From contig NZ_OBMI01000001.1 of the NCBI RefSeq assembly GCF_900199185.1, forward strand, positions 868,001 to 932,000: DNA of 64,000 nucleotides, given 5' to 3'. The notes beneath the pieces were generated by a model. It had not been told where the DNA came from. It was given only the letters and a program-made list of their open reading frames with translations, and did no database searches. Both the position numbers and the translations under genes were made by a program. This document shows, piece by piece, positions 54,743-63,405 of the stretch; positions within the stretch are counted from its first letter, which is position 1, and each line of letters starts with the position of its first letter. Source of the stretch: Sphingomonas guangdongensis (lineage in GTDB: Bacteria; Pseudomonadota; Alphaproteobacteria; Sphingomonadales; Sphingomonadaceae).

Positions 54743-56126
54743 GACTTCCTCCAATTCGATGTGGGGCGGCCGGTTCGCCGAGGGACCCTCGGCCGTGATG
54801 CGCGCGATCAATGCCTCCATCCCGTTCGACAAGCAAATGTGGCGGCAGGATATCGCCGGATCGCAGGCGCATGCCGCGATGCTGGCGGCGCAGGGGATCA
54901 TCGGCGCAGACGACGGCGCCGCGATCCGCGCCGGGCTGGAGCAGGTCGCCGCCGGCTACGAAGCTGGTGGTGTGCCCGAGGACCTCGCGCTCGAGGACAT
55001 CCACATGGTGACGGAGGCGCGGCTCGCCGACGCGATCGGCACGCCCGCCGGCCGGCTCCACACCGCACGCAGCCGCAACGATCAGGTCGCGACCGACTTC
55101 CGGCTGTGGGTGCGCGACGCGATCGACAATGCACTGGGCGGGCTGGAGGCGCTGCGCCAGACGCTGCTCGCGCGCGCGGAGCAGCATGCCGATGCGGTGA
55201 TGCCGGGCTTCACTCACCTCCAGAGCGCGCAGCCGGTGACGCTCGGTCACCACTTGATGGCGTACCACGACATGGTCGCGCGCGACATCGGCCGGTTCCG
55301 CGACGCGCGCGCGCGCGCCAATCGCTGCCCGCTCGGCGCCGCGGCGCTCGCCGGCACGAGCTTCCCCATCGACCGCCACGCGACTGCGGCGGCGCTCGGC
55401 TTCGACGCGCCGACCACCAACAGCCTCGATTCGGTCAGCGACCGCGATTTCGCGATCGAGTATCTGACGAGCGCCACGCAGACGAGCCTGCACCTCAGTC
55501 GGCTGGCGGAGGAGTTCGTGCTGTGGGCGTCGCAGCCGTTCGGATTCGTCGTCCTGTCGGACCAGTGGTCGACCGGCAGCTCGATCATGCCGCAGAAGCG
55601 CAACCCGGATGCCGCCGAGCTGGTCCGCGGCCATGCCGGGCGGATCGTCGGGCTGATGACCGGGCTGATGGTGACGATGAAGGGCCTGCCGCTCGCCTAT
55701 TCAAAGGACATGCAGGACGACAAGCCGCCGGTGTTCGAGTGCCACCAGCTGCTCGAACTGTCGCTCGCGGCGATGACGGGGATGGTCGCGAGCGCGACCT
55801 TCCGCACCGATCGCATGCGCGGCCTGGCGGAGAGCGGCTTCGCAACTGCGACCGACCTTGCCGACTGGCTGGTCCGCGCCGCCGGGCTGCCGTTCCGCGA
55901 GGCGCATCATGTCACCGGGCGGGTCGTCAAGCGCGCGGAGGAGCTCGGGGTGAGCCTAGATGCGCTGCCGCTGGGCGAGATGACGGCGATCGATGGGCGG
56001 ATCACCGCAGAGGTGTACGACGTGCTCACCGTCGACGCCTCCGTCGCCAGCCGGGTGAGCTACGGCGGCACCGCCCCGGTCAGGGTGCGCGAGGCGATCG
56101 CCGCGGCGCGGGGAGGAGCAGCATGA
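54741..56126 (+). CDS. argH: Argininosuccinate lyase
   Basis: ArgH cleaves argininosuccinate to arginine and fumarate. The 461-residue protein has [20 protein letters not shown] at the start, [28 protein letters not shown] [16 protein letters not shown] and the signature [12 protein letters not shown]. The ATG at 54741 shares bases with the divergent tlpA-like ATG. No Shine-Dalgarno is clear, so the transcript may be leaderless or start within the tlpA-like gene. The lptM start overlaps its stop (ATGA). Confidence 0.95.
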   Translation: MTSSNSMWGGRFAEGPSAVMRAINASIPFDKQMWRQDIAGSQAHAAMLAAQGIIGADDGAAIRAGLEQVAAGYEAGGVPEDLALEDIHMVTEARLADAIGTPAGRLHTARSRNDQVATDFRLWVRDAIDNALGGLEALRQTLLARAEQHADAVMPGFTHLQSAQPVTLGHHLMAYHDMVARDIGRFRDARARANRCPLGAAALAGTSFPIDRHATAAALGFDAPTTNSLDSVSDRDFAIEYLTSATQTSLHLSRLAEEFVLWASQPFGFVVLSDQWSTGSSIMPQKRNPDAAELVRGHAGRIVGLMTGLMVTMKGLPLAYSKDMQDDKPPVFECHQLLELSLAAMTGMVASATFRTDRMRGLAESGFATATDLADWLVRAAGLPFREAHHVTGRVVKRAEELGVSLDALPLGEMTAIDGRITAEVYDVLTVDASVASRVSYGGTAPVRVREAIAAARGGAA

Positions 56127-56359
56127 CGCGATACCTGGCGGCCATCGCGCTGGTCGCGCTTGCCGGCTGCGGTCAGCGCGGCGACCTGAAGCCCGCGTCG
56201 AACACCCCGCTGCCGGTCGCGCCGGTCGGCGCGCGGGCGACGCCGACGCCGGCGGCGCTGCTCACCCCGTCGATCCAGGCGCGCCCGGCGCGCAGCGACG
56301 AGGTGCTGAAATCGAGCGAGCAGCGCCCCCGCGACGACTTTACCCTGCCGCCGAACTGA
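56123..56359 (+). CDS. lptM: LptM-like outer-membrane lipoprotein (YifL)
   Basis: This 78-residue lipoprotein has the lipobox [10 protein letters not shown] (Cys16), where the CGxxGxL pattern is the LptM/YifL signature. In E. coli LptM helps LptD mature during lipopolysaccharide export. The rest is Pro/Ala-rich. ATG overlaps the argH stop and has GGAGGA upstream. The argH-lptM-lysA order is common in proteobacteria. Confidence 0.85.
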   Translation: MTRYLAAIALVALAGCGQRGDLKPASNTPLPVAPVGARATPTPAALLTPSIQARPARSDEVLKSSEQRPRDDFTLPPN

Positions 56360-56366
56360 GTTCCCG

Positions 56367-57623
56367 ATGGACGATTTCCACTACCGCGACGGCGAGCTCT
56401 ACGTCGAGGACGTGCCCGTCGCCGCCATCGCCGCGGCGGTCGGCACGCCGGTGTACATCTACTCGCAGGCGACCTTTGCCCGTCACGCCCGCGTGTTCCG
56501 GGAGGGAATGGCCGCGATCCCGCACGTCCACCTGGCCTATGCGATCAAGGCGAATCCCAATATCGCGGTGCTGCGCGTCCTCGCCAACCAGGGCTACGGC
56601 GCCGACGTGGTGTCGGGCGGCGAGATGCGGCGCGCGCTGGCCGCGGGCATGAGCGCCGCAGACATCGTATTCTCCGGCGTCGGCAAGACGGTGGCGGAGC
56701 TCCGCGACGCGCTCGCCGCCGGGATCGGCCAGTTCAATCTGGAGCTGGAGGAGGAGGGCGTCGTCCTGGCGCGACTGGCGCACGATCGCGGCGTCCGCGC
56801 GCCGGCCGTGCTGCGGGTCAACCCGGACGTGGACGCGGGCACCCATGCCAAGATCTCGACCGGCAAGGCGGAGAACAAGTTCGGCGTGCCGATCAGCGAG
56901 GCGCGCGCGATCTTCGACCGGCTGGCGCCGCTCCCGGGCCTGGACCTGCGCGGCGTCGCCATCCACATCGGCAGCCAGCTCCAGAGCCTCGCCCCCTTGG
57001 AGCGAGCCTACGCCCGCGTCGGCGAGCTGGTGGCGGAGCTGCGCGCCGCCGGGCACGTCATCACCCACGTCGACCTGGGCGGCGGGCTGGGCGTGCCGTA
57101 CCGCACCGACGACGTGTTCCCGTCCCCCGCCGAGCTCGGGGCGATGGTCGCGCGGGTCACCGCGGACTGGGACGTGACGCTGATGTTCGAGCCCGGCCGG
57201 GTCATCGCCGGCAACGCGGGCGTGCTCGCGACGAAGGTGGTGTGGGTGAAGCCGGGCGTTGGCGACCCTTGGGTGATCGTCGACGCGGCGATGAACGACC
57301 TCGCCCGCCCGGCGCTCTACGACGCGTTCCACGACTTCGCGGCGGTCCGCCCATCGGGCGAGCGGATGAGCGCGAACATTGCGGGGCCGGTGTGCGAGAG
57401 CGGCGACACCTTTGCCAAGAACCGCGACATCGACGCGGTCGCGTCCGGCGACCTCGCCGTGTTCCGCACCGCCGGCGCGTACGGGGCGACGATGGCGTCG
57501 ACCTACAACAGCCGCGCGCTGGTGCCGGAAGTGCTGGTCTGCGGCGACAAGTTCGCGGTGGTCGCCGACCGGATCGATCCCGGCACGATCATGGCGGCCG
57601 AACGCGTTCCCGACTGGCTGTGA
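56367..57623 (+). CDS. lysA: Diaminopimelate decarboxylase
   Basis: LysA decarboxylates meso-diaminopimelate to lysine using PLP. The 418-residue alanine-racemase-fold protein has the PLP Lys in HLAYAIKANPN, a Gly-rich phosphate-binding DLGGGLGVPY, and the C-terminal signature GPVCESGDTFAKNR with the catalytic Cys. It starts 7 nt after lptM and overlaps the siroheme-type gene by 4 nt. dapB of the same pathway is at about 6 kb. Confidence 0.95.
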   Translation: MDDFHYRDGELYVEDVPVAAIAAAVGTPVYIYSQATFARHARVFREGMAAIPHVHLAYAIKANPNIAVLRVLANQGYGADVVSGGEMRRALAAGMSAADIVFSGVGKTVAELRDALAAGIGQFNLELEEEGVVLARLAHDRGVRAPAVLRVNPDVDAGTHAKISTGKAENKFGVPISEARAIFDRLAPLPGLDLRGVAIHIGSQLQSLAPLERAYARVGELVAELRAAGHVITHVDLGGGLGVPYRTDDVFPSPAELGAMVARVTADWDVTLMFEPGRVIAGNAGVLATKVVWVKPGVGDPWVIVDAAMNDLARPALYDAFHDFAAVRPSGERMSANIAGPVCESGDTFAKNRDIDAVASGDLAVFRTAGAYGATMASTYNSRALVPEVLVCGDKFAVVADRIDPGTIMAAERVPDWL

Positions 57624-58372
57624 CGCTCCCCAGCCTGCCCGTCTTCGTCCGACTCGCCGGCCGCCCGGTCATCCTGGTGGGCGCGGGTGAGGCGGCGGAG
57701 GCGAAGCGGCGGCTGCTGGAGCGCGCCGGCGCGACGATCGTCGGGGAGGAGGCAGAGGCGGCGCTCGCCATCGTGGTCGACGACGAGGACGCGGTGGCGC
57801 GGCTGAAGGCGCGCGGCGTGCTGGTCAACGCGGTCGACCGGCCCGAGCTGTGCGACTTCACCCTGCCCGCGATCGTCGACCGCTCGCCGGTGATCGTCGC
57901 GGTCGGCACCGGCGGCGTTTCCGCCGGACTCGCCGCCGCGCTGCGCCAGCGACTGGAGCTGCTGCTGCCGGCTCGTCTCGGGCGGCTGGCCGAGAGGCTG
58001 CACGCCGCGCGGGCCGTGCTGCGCGAACGTTTCCCGCAGGCCGACGACCGGCGCCGCGCGATCGGCGATGGCCTGCGCGCGGGCGGTCCGCTCGATCCGC
58101 TGGGGTCGGACCCGGATGTCGCCGGCTGGCTCCGCAACCTCGATGACCAGGCAGCGGCCGCACTCGTGGTGGTGCGCGTTACCTCCGCCGATCCCGACGA
58201 CCTGACGCTGCGGCAAGCGCGCGCGCTTGCGCAGGCCGACCGCGTCTATCACGATGCGGCCGTGCCTGCCGCCATCCTCGACCGCGCCCGCGCCGACGCC
58301 GCGCGCATCGTCGGCGCGGCGCCGGCCGCGCTCCCGCCAGGATTATCGGTCAGCGTTGAGGGTCCGGCATGA
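57620..58372 (+). CDS. Siroheme synthase N-terminal type protein (precorrin-2 dehydrogenase-like) with a partial methyltransferase tail
   Basis: This 250-residue protein has an N-terminal CysG/Met8-like dehydrogenase domain (VFVRLAGRPVILVGAGEAAEAKRRLL, ATIVG..., VNAVDRPELCDFTLPAIVDRSPVIVAVGTGG). That domain oxidises precorrin-2 and inserts iron. The last ~60 residues (VVRVTSADPDDLTLRQARALAQADRVYHDAAV) resemble only the start of the uroporphyrinogen methyltransferase domain. The gene seems to encode a shortened CysG. GTG at 57620 overlaps lysA (GTGA). Confidence 0.8.
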   Translation: MTLPSLPVFVRLAGRPVILVGAGEAAEAKRRLLERAGATIVGEEAEAALAIVVDDEDAVARLKARGVLVNAVDRPELCDFTLPAIVDRSPVIVAVGTGGVSAGLAAALRQRLELLLPARLGRLAERLHAARAVLRERFPQADDRRRAIGDGLRAGGPLDPLGSDPDVAGWLRNLDDQAAAALVVVRVTSADPDDLTLRQARALAQADRVYHDAAVPAAILDRARADAARIVGAAPAALPPGLSVSVEGPA

Positions 58373-59316
58373 GCGGTTTCGCCTTTGTCGTCACGGGCAA
58401 GCAGGTCGAAGAGGTCGATCACGATGCCGCGCTCACCCGCGAGGCGGAGCTGGTCTGGGTGCACCTCAACGTCACCAACGAGGAGGCGCAGCACTGGCTG
58501 GACGAGGTCGCGCACCTGCCCGATTACGTGATCGAGGGGCTGACCGCGGCGGAGACGCGGCCGCGCTGCACGGCGATGGACGACGGCGCGCTGATCAACA
58601 TGCGCGGACTGTCGGACGGCAGCGTCGGCAGTGACCTGCTCGCCTCCGTCCGGCTCTTCGCCCGCAAGGGGCGCGTGATCTCCGTCACCCGCTTCCCGCT
58701 GAAGGCGCTGGAGGCCGTGCGGGCGGAGGTGGGCAAGGGCAAGGTCGCCGATCCCGGTGATCTGATCGCCGCCTTTGCCACGGCCATCACCGCGGGCCTC
58801 GATCCGGTCGTCGCCAAGCTCGGCGACGAGCTCGACGACTGCGAGAGCGAGCTCGACGCCAGGAAGGCATTCGACCTGCGCCGCGGCGTCAACCGCGTCC
58901 GGTTCGAGGCGATCGCCTATCGCCGGTTCCTCTTTCCCCAGCGCGTGGCGATCGAGGAGCTGGCCGGACTCGACGCCGACTGGCTGGAAGCGGACGACCG
59001 GCTCCACCTCTCGGCGGCCGCCGACCGCGCCGCGCGGATGGCGGAGGAGGTCGAATCGATCCGCGAGCGTGCGGGGCTGATGCACGAGACGTTGACGGAC
59101 CTGCGCAGCGAGCTGATCGACCAGCGCAGCCTGGTGATCGCGATCGCGGCAATGGTGTTCCTGCCGCTCACCTTCCTGACCGGCCTCTACGGCATGAACG
59201 TCGAAGGGCTGTGGTTCGCGCACGAGCCCTGGGCCTTCGACGCGATCGTCGGGCTGTGCGTGCTAATCGCCGCGTCGGTCGCCGGCTACTTCATCCGGCG
59301 GCACTGGACGCGGTAG
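58369..59316 (+). CDS. corA: CorA-family divalent cation transporter
   Basis: This 315-residue CorA-like protein has a large cytoplasmic domain and two C-terminal transmembrane helices. The pore motif GMN is in LTGLYGMNVEGLWF. It probably moves Mg2+, Co2+, Ni2+ or Zn2+; GMNVEG resembles ZntB-type members as well as CorA. ATG 58369 overlaps the siroheme-type gene (ATGA), so it is part of the argH operon run. A convergent response-regulator gene follows. Confidence 0.88.
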   Translation: MSGFAFVVTGKQVEEVDHDAALTREAELVWVHLNVTNEEAQHWLDEVAHLPDYVIEGLTAAETRPRCTAMDDGALINMRGLSDGSVGSDLLASVRLFARKGRVISVTRFPLKALEAVRAEVGKGKVADPGDLIAAFATAITAGLDPVVAKLGDELDDCESELDARKAFDLRRGVNRVRFEAIAYRRFLFPQRVAIEELAGLDADWLEADDRLHLSAAADRAARMAEEVESIRERAGLMHETLTDLRSELIDQRSLVIAIAAMVFLPLTFLTGLYGMNVEGLWFAHEPWAFDAIVGLCVLIAASVAGYFIRRHWTR

Positions 59317-59320
59317 CGCC

Positions 59321-59794
59321 TCAGCCCTCCAGCCGGGCGACCTGCAGCTGGAGTGCCTGGACGGAGGCGAGCAGGCCGGTGTCCTCGCGAGCCGTGCCCG
59401 GCTTGGCTGCTCGCGCGAGCACCCGGTCGATGCGGGCGATGAGGAGGTCGAAGGAGAAGGGCTTGGCGATCCAGTCGTCCGCGCCCGCGGCCAGTGCCTC
59501 CACCGCGGCGCTCGGCTCCGACCTGCCGGTGACGACGATGACGGGCAGCGCGGCAGTTGCCGGATCGCGGCGGAGCGTCAGCAGCACGTCGATCCCCGAG
59601 AGGCCGGGCATCACCGCATCGAGCAGCACGAGATCGACGGGCCAGGCCGCGAGCAGGGCAAGCGCACTCCGCCCCTCCCCGGCCGCCAGCACGCGGTGAC
59701 CCGCCTGTGCCAGCCGCACCTGCATGACCCGGAGATTGATGGGGCGGTCGTCGACCACCAGGATCGTTCGTGCCGTCACCGCAGCCCTCCGCAC
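59321..59794 (-). CDS. Single-domain response regulator
   Basis: This 157-residue protein consists of a receiver domain: ILVVDDRPINLRVM gives the acidic pocket, LVLLDAVMPGLSG the phospho-acceptor Asp, VIVVTGRS the Thr/Ser switch region and AKPFSFD the conserved Lys. A short helix follows. No output domain is present, so it probably passes phosphate or binds a partner such as a flagellar or chemotaxis protein. It lies 42 nt from the flavin reductase gene and is divergent from no gene. Confidence 0.88.
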   Translation of the reverse strand: MRRAAVTARTILVVDDRPINLRVMQVRLAQAGHRVLAAGEGRSALALLAAWPVDLVLLDAVMPGLSGIDVLLTLRRDPATAALPVIVVTGRSEPSAAVEALAAGADDWIAKPFSFDLLIARIDRVLARAAKPGTAREDTGLLASVQALQLQVARLEG

Positions 59795-59836
59795 CTTGCC
59801 GTGGCACAGGTTAGGGCCGGCATGGTTAACGGATCG

Positions 59837-60382
59837 TCAACGCGGGCGGGCGCGGGCGAACTCCAGCATCTGCCCGACCATCAGCGCGATCTGCCCGTCG
59901 GCGCGCGCCACCGCCTCCGGCCCCTCCGCGGTGTTGACCGCGACGCCGAGCGGGGTGGGCCAGCCGCGCAGCGCGTGGGTGATCGAGCGCAGGCCGATAA
60001 GCGTGGAGACCGCCGCCTGCCACCCGGCCGCGCAGGCGATCAGCCCAACCGGCAACCCGTGAAAATAGGGCCGGGCGTCGCCCGCCATCAGCTCGACGTG
60101 GTCAAGCGCGTTCTTGACGAGGCCGGAGAAGGTGCCGTGATAGCCCGGCGATCCGATGATCACCCCGTCGGCCGCGCGCAGCGCCGCGACGAAGCGTGCG
60201 ATGCCGGGCTCGTCCCCGTTGCTGCCGGGGTCGAAGTTCGGGAAGTCGATCGCGTCGCCGGTCAGGAGCGTGGTGCGCGCGCCCGCCGCCTCCGCCAGCT
60301 CCAGCGCCCGCGCGAGCAGCCGCCCGGAGGTGGAGGCGGCGCGGGTGGTTCCGCCGATGGCGACGAAGTGCGGCTGGCTCAT
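59837..60382 (-). CDS. NADPH-dependent FMN reductase family protein
   Basis: This 181-residue flavodoxin-fold protein has GGTTRAASTSGRLLARAL for flavin phosphate binding, GSPGYHGTFSGLVKNALDHVELM (with the GSPxYHG-type FMN contact) and GWPTPLGVAVN. It probably reduces FMN, quinones or azo compounds. The start is ATG 60382. It lies between the response regulator and the flagellar genes, with 40 nt before fliS, and may be cotranscribed with them. Confidence 0.88.
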   Translation of the reverse strand: MSQPHFVAIGGTTRAASTSGRLLARALELAEAAGARTTLLTGDAIDFPNFDPGSNGDEPGIARFVAALRAADGVIIGSPGYHGTFSGLVKNALDHVELMAGDARPYFHGLPVGLIACAAGWQAAVSTLIGLRSITHALRGWPTPLGVAVNTAEGPEAVARADGQIALMVGQMLEFARARPR

Positions 60383-60422
60383 GGTCCCGACCGCTAGCGG
60401 CAAAGCGGTGCGGGGACCAGCG

Positions 60423-60818
60423 TCAGGCGCCGCGCGCGGTGTTCCAGGCGGCGCCGATCTCCTCCAGCGTGTCGGCAACCGAGAGGAACGGCGCGGGATC
60501 GTTGCCGAGGCTCGCGTCGACCAACTGGCCGCGCGCGCCCTGGTAGAGCCGCGCGAGGGTCTTCGACACCTCGCCGCCGCGCTCGAAGTCGAGCCCGCTC
60601 TCCAGCGCGAACAGCACCGCGATCGCACGGGTGACTCGCTCGCTCTTGATGTCGAACCGGGCGTTCTGAGCCGCCCAGGCGGCCGAGCGCAGCGCGCGGA
60701 CAACCTCGCCGTAGAGCACGGCGACGAGCCCGCCGGCGTCCGCCCCGCCGGTGCGGCTGGCGAGGTCGACGGAGCGGTAGGTCGCCTCTGGCGCGAAGGC
60801 GGTGGCGTAGCGGGCCAT
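60423..60818 (-). CDS. fliS: Flagellar export chaperone FliS
   Basis: FliS binds the C-terminus of flagellin in the cytoplasm to prevent early polymerisation. The 131-residue helical protein has ATYRSVDLASRTGGADAGGLVAVLYGEVVRALRSAA, the core of the FliS bundle, quoted here in part, and KTLARLYQGARGQLVDASLGNDP. Its ATG overlaps the fliD stop by one nucleotide (TGATG), so FliD and FliS are cotranslated. Confidence 0.88.
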   Translation of the reverse strand: MARYATAFAPEATYRSVDLASRTGGADAGGLVAVLYGEVVRALRSAAWAAQNARFDIKSERVTRAIAVLFALESGLDFERGGEVSKTLARLYQGARGQLVDASLGNDPAPFLSVADTLEEIGAAWNTARGA

Positions 60819-62230
60819 CAGTCGGCGTTCCAGGCGTCGATCTGCTGCGTCAGGAACGCCTGCGTCGATTTATACACGGCAACCCGCGCGTCCATGCTCG
60901 CGTACTGCTGCGTCAGGCGGGTGCGCATCTTGTCCGCCTGGTCGGTCAGCTCGAGCTTGTCGTCGGTCAGGCGCGACTGCGCCTGGGTGTAGCGGCTCTC
61001 CGACGCGCCGAGGCCGAAGCTGCGGCTGGTCACCTGGACCGTCATGGCGTTGAGCGCGGACGACACGCCGCGGCCGGTCACCTTGTCGCTGAACATCGCC
61101 TCGACCGCCTGCGGGTTCGCCTGCACCGCGCGGGCGAGCCTGGTCGCATCGACGCTGAGGCTGCCGTCGCGGTTGGTGCCGACGCCGATCTCCGCCAGCG
61201 TCTTGGGCGTACCGTCGGTCGCGCCGGTCAGGTCGGTTAGCGTCAGCCGTCCGAGCGTTCGTTTCATCTCTAGCGCACCCGAGTCGCGCGCGAGCGTGCC
61301 CGTCATCGGATCGGTCGCGGTGCGCAGCATGGTGTAGAGTTCGTTGTAGGTCGCGACGACGTCGTTCACCGCCTGGGTCAGCGCGGCGGTGTCGCGGCTC
61401 GGACCGATCCTGACCGGCGTTGTGCTCGGGGCGACCAGGTCGAGCTTCACGTTCGGGACCAGATCGGTGATGCTGTTGGTTGCGCGGGCGAAGCGGACGC
61501 CGTCGATCACGACCAGCGCGTCGTTGGCGCGGGTGGCGGAGGTGGTGCCCGTTGCCGTGCGGCCGACGGCGAGGCTCGCGAGCGACGCGCCGCCCGGGCC
61601 GGTGTCCTCCGCGGCGATCTCGAACGCCTTGGCAGCGCCGTCGGCACCGCGGATCGACAGCCGCTGGCCGGTGCCGTCCTGGATCACGCTGGCCGTCACG
61701 CCGGCGCCCGCCGCGTTGATCTGCGCCGCAATGTCGGCAAGCGTCGCACCCGCCGGGACGGTCACCTCCACGCCGCCGCCGACGGGAGCGAAGCCGGTCA
61801 CGGTGCCGGCCGCGTCGTAGACGTCGGCGCCGAGCTGGATCGTGAGCGTGCCCTCGGCAAACGCGGTCGCCGCATCGATCGGCGTGTTGGTGGTCGAAAC
61901 CTGCGCGGAGGCGAGCTGGCTGACCGTGATCGTGCTGTTGACCGCGGGGATCGCGGTGCCGGTGGCGCTCACCTTCAGCACGCCCTCCGCGCTGCTGGTC
62001 AGGCGGCTCGACAGCGTGCCGCCCGCGACCAGCGCGCGCAGCGCGTTGTTGAAGCCGGTCATCGCGCTCTTCAGCTCGGACACGGTAGAGATCTGCTTGG
62101 TCAGCGTCTCCGTGCGCTGCTCGTACTGCTGGGTCTTGGCGGCGAACTGCGCCTCCACCAGGCTGGTGACCAGCGCGGCGGTGTCCACGCCCGAGCCCGT
62201 TCCCAGCGTTTTGGCAATCGATTCGACCAC
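60818..62230 (-). CDS. fliD: Flagellar hook-associated protein 2 (filament cap) FliD
   Basis: FliD caps the filament and guides flagellin folding. The 470-residue protein has the N-terminal HAP2 domain (GTGSGVDTAALVTSLVEAQFAAKTQQY) and a C-terminal domain ending in a coiled-coil (ALNAMTVQVTSRSFGLGASESRYTQ). The middle is Thr/Ala/Gly-rich, as for surface-exposed domains. The start is GTG at 62230 with AAAGGGG upstream. A sigma-28-type promoter lies just before it. Confidence 0.9.
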   Translation of the reverse strand: MVESIAKTLGTGSGVDTAALVTSLVEAQFAAKTQQYEQRTETLTKQISTVSELKSAMTGFNNALRALVAGGTLSSRLTSSAEGVLKVSATGTAIPAVNSTITVSQLASAQVSTTNTPIDAATAFAEGTLTIQLGADVYDAAGTVTGFAPVGGGVEVTVPAGATLADIAAQINAAGAGVTASVIQDGTGQRLSIRGADGAAKAFEIAAEDTGPGGASLASLAVGRTATGTTSATRANDALVVIDGVRFARATNSITDLVPNVKLDLVAPSTTPVRIGPSRDTAALTQAVNDVVATYNELYTMLRTATDPMTGTLARDSGALEMKRTLGRLTLTDLTGATDGTPKTLAEIGVGTNRDGSLSVDATRLARAVQANPQAVEAMFSDKVTGRGVSSALNAMTVQVTSRSFGLGASESRYTQAQSRLTDDKLELTDQADKMRTRLTQQYASMDARVAVYKSTQAFLTQQIDAWNAD

Positions 62231-62249
62231 GGCCGTCCCCTTTCCCCGT

Positions 62250-62276
62250 CAAACGGCCGCCCGCGCTCCGGCTTTA
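62250..62276 (-). promoter_or_regulatory. Possible sigma-28 (FliA) promoter for fliD-fliS
   Basis: On the minus strand TAAA (62276-62273) is followed by 15 nt and then GCCGTTTG (62257-62250). The FliA consensus is TAAA-N15-GCCGATAA; the -35, spacing and GCCG match, whereas TTTG replaces ATAA. The -35 overlaps the flhB stop codon. Confidence 0.4.
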
Positions 62277-63398
62277 GCCCTGCTTCACGCCATTTTCGTC
62301 GAAGCGCGCGGTTTCCGGCACGCTGACCAGCGGCTGCAGCCCGCCCGCCGCCTTGTTCACGCCGAAGACGAAGGCGAGCACGGTCGCGATCGCGAGGTAC
62401 AGGTCGTCGCGGACCTCCTGACCCTCCTTGCTGGTGTAGTAGACGCCGCGGGCAAGCGCCGGATATTCGAGCACCGGCACCGCCATCTCGGCGGCGAGCT
62501 CGCGGATCGCGAGCGCGGTCTGCCCGCGGCCCTTCGCCACCACCACCGGCACCTGATCGCGGCCCTGATCGTAGCGGAGCGCGACCGCGAAGTGGGTCGG
62601 GTTGGTCAGCACGACGTGCGCCTCCGCCACCGCCTTGCGGAAGCCGCCCTTCAGGATCTCGCGCTGGCGTGAACGGATGTGCGCCTTGTTCTCCGGTGAC
62701 CCTTCCGACTCCTTGTGCTCCTGCTTGATCTCCTCCTTGGACATGCGGAGCTGCTTGTTCAGGCGGAAGGCGGACAGCGGCACGTCGATCATCGCGATCA
62801 GGACGAGCCCGCCCGACATCACGAAGAGGAGCGTCAGGAACGTGCCGCCAAGGCTGTCGACCGCGGTGCCGAGGTCGGAGGAGACGAGTGCGATCGAGCC
62901 CTGTGCCGACGACCACAGCAGGTACGCGCCGATGGAGCCGAGCAGGGTGACCTTCAGCAGCGACTTGCCGAGCTCCACCCAGCCGTTTGCGCCGAAGATG
63001 CGCTTCAGGCCCGACGCGGGATTGAGCTTGGACGGCTTGGGGCCCCACAGCTTGGGGTTGAAGCGCAGCGAGCCGAGGCCCGCCTGGCTGAGGATCGCGG
63101 CGCCGACCGACAGCGCGAACAGCATCAGGAGCGATGGCGCGAGCTTCCAGCCCGCCTCGGCGATCGGGCGCCAGGGCTCGAACCGCTCGACGTCGGCGCG
63201 GCCGAAGGTGAAGCCCGCCGCCATCACTTCCTTGCACGCCGCCATCAGCCCGGGGCCGAGCGTCGCCAGCCACGCGCAGCCGATCAGGACGGAGAGCGCC
63301 GAGCCGAACTCGCGCGACGACAGCATCTGCCCCTCGTCGCGCGCCTTTTGCTGGCGCTTGGGCGTTGGGGCTTCTGTCTTTTCGCCGAAATCCGACAT
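62274..63398 (-). CDS. flhB: Flagellar biosynthesis protein FlhB
   Basis: FlhB is the substrate-specificity switch of the flagellar type III export gate. The 374-residue protein has four N-terminal transmembrane helices and a cytoplasmic domain with the autocleavage site NPTH (Asn266-Pro267), in VVLTNPTHFAVALRYD. The N-terminus EKTEAPTPKRQQKARDEGQ is typical. ATG at 63398 is used. It follows fliR by 7 nt on the same strand, as in many flagellar operons. Confidence 0.94.
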   Translation of the reverse strand: MSDFGEKTEAPTPKRQQKARDEGQMLSSREFGSALSVLIGCAWLATLGPGLMAACKEVMAAGFTFGRADVERFEPWRPIAEAGWKLAPSLLMLFALSVGAAILSQAGLGSLRFNPKLWGPKPSKLNPASGLKRIFGANGWVELGKSLLKVTLLGSIGAYLLWSSAQGSIALVSSDLGTAVDSLGGTFLTLLFVMSGGLVLIAMIDVPLSAFRLNKQLRMSKEEIKQEHKESEGSPENKAHIRSRQREILKGGFRKAVAEAHVVLTNPTHFAVALRYDQGRDQVPVVVAKGRGQTALAIRELAAEMAVPVLEYPALARGVYYTSKEGQEVRDDLYLAIATVLAFVFGVNKAAGGLQPLVSVPETARFDENGVKQG

Positions 63399-63405
63399 CA
63401 GCGCC

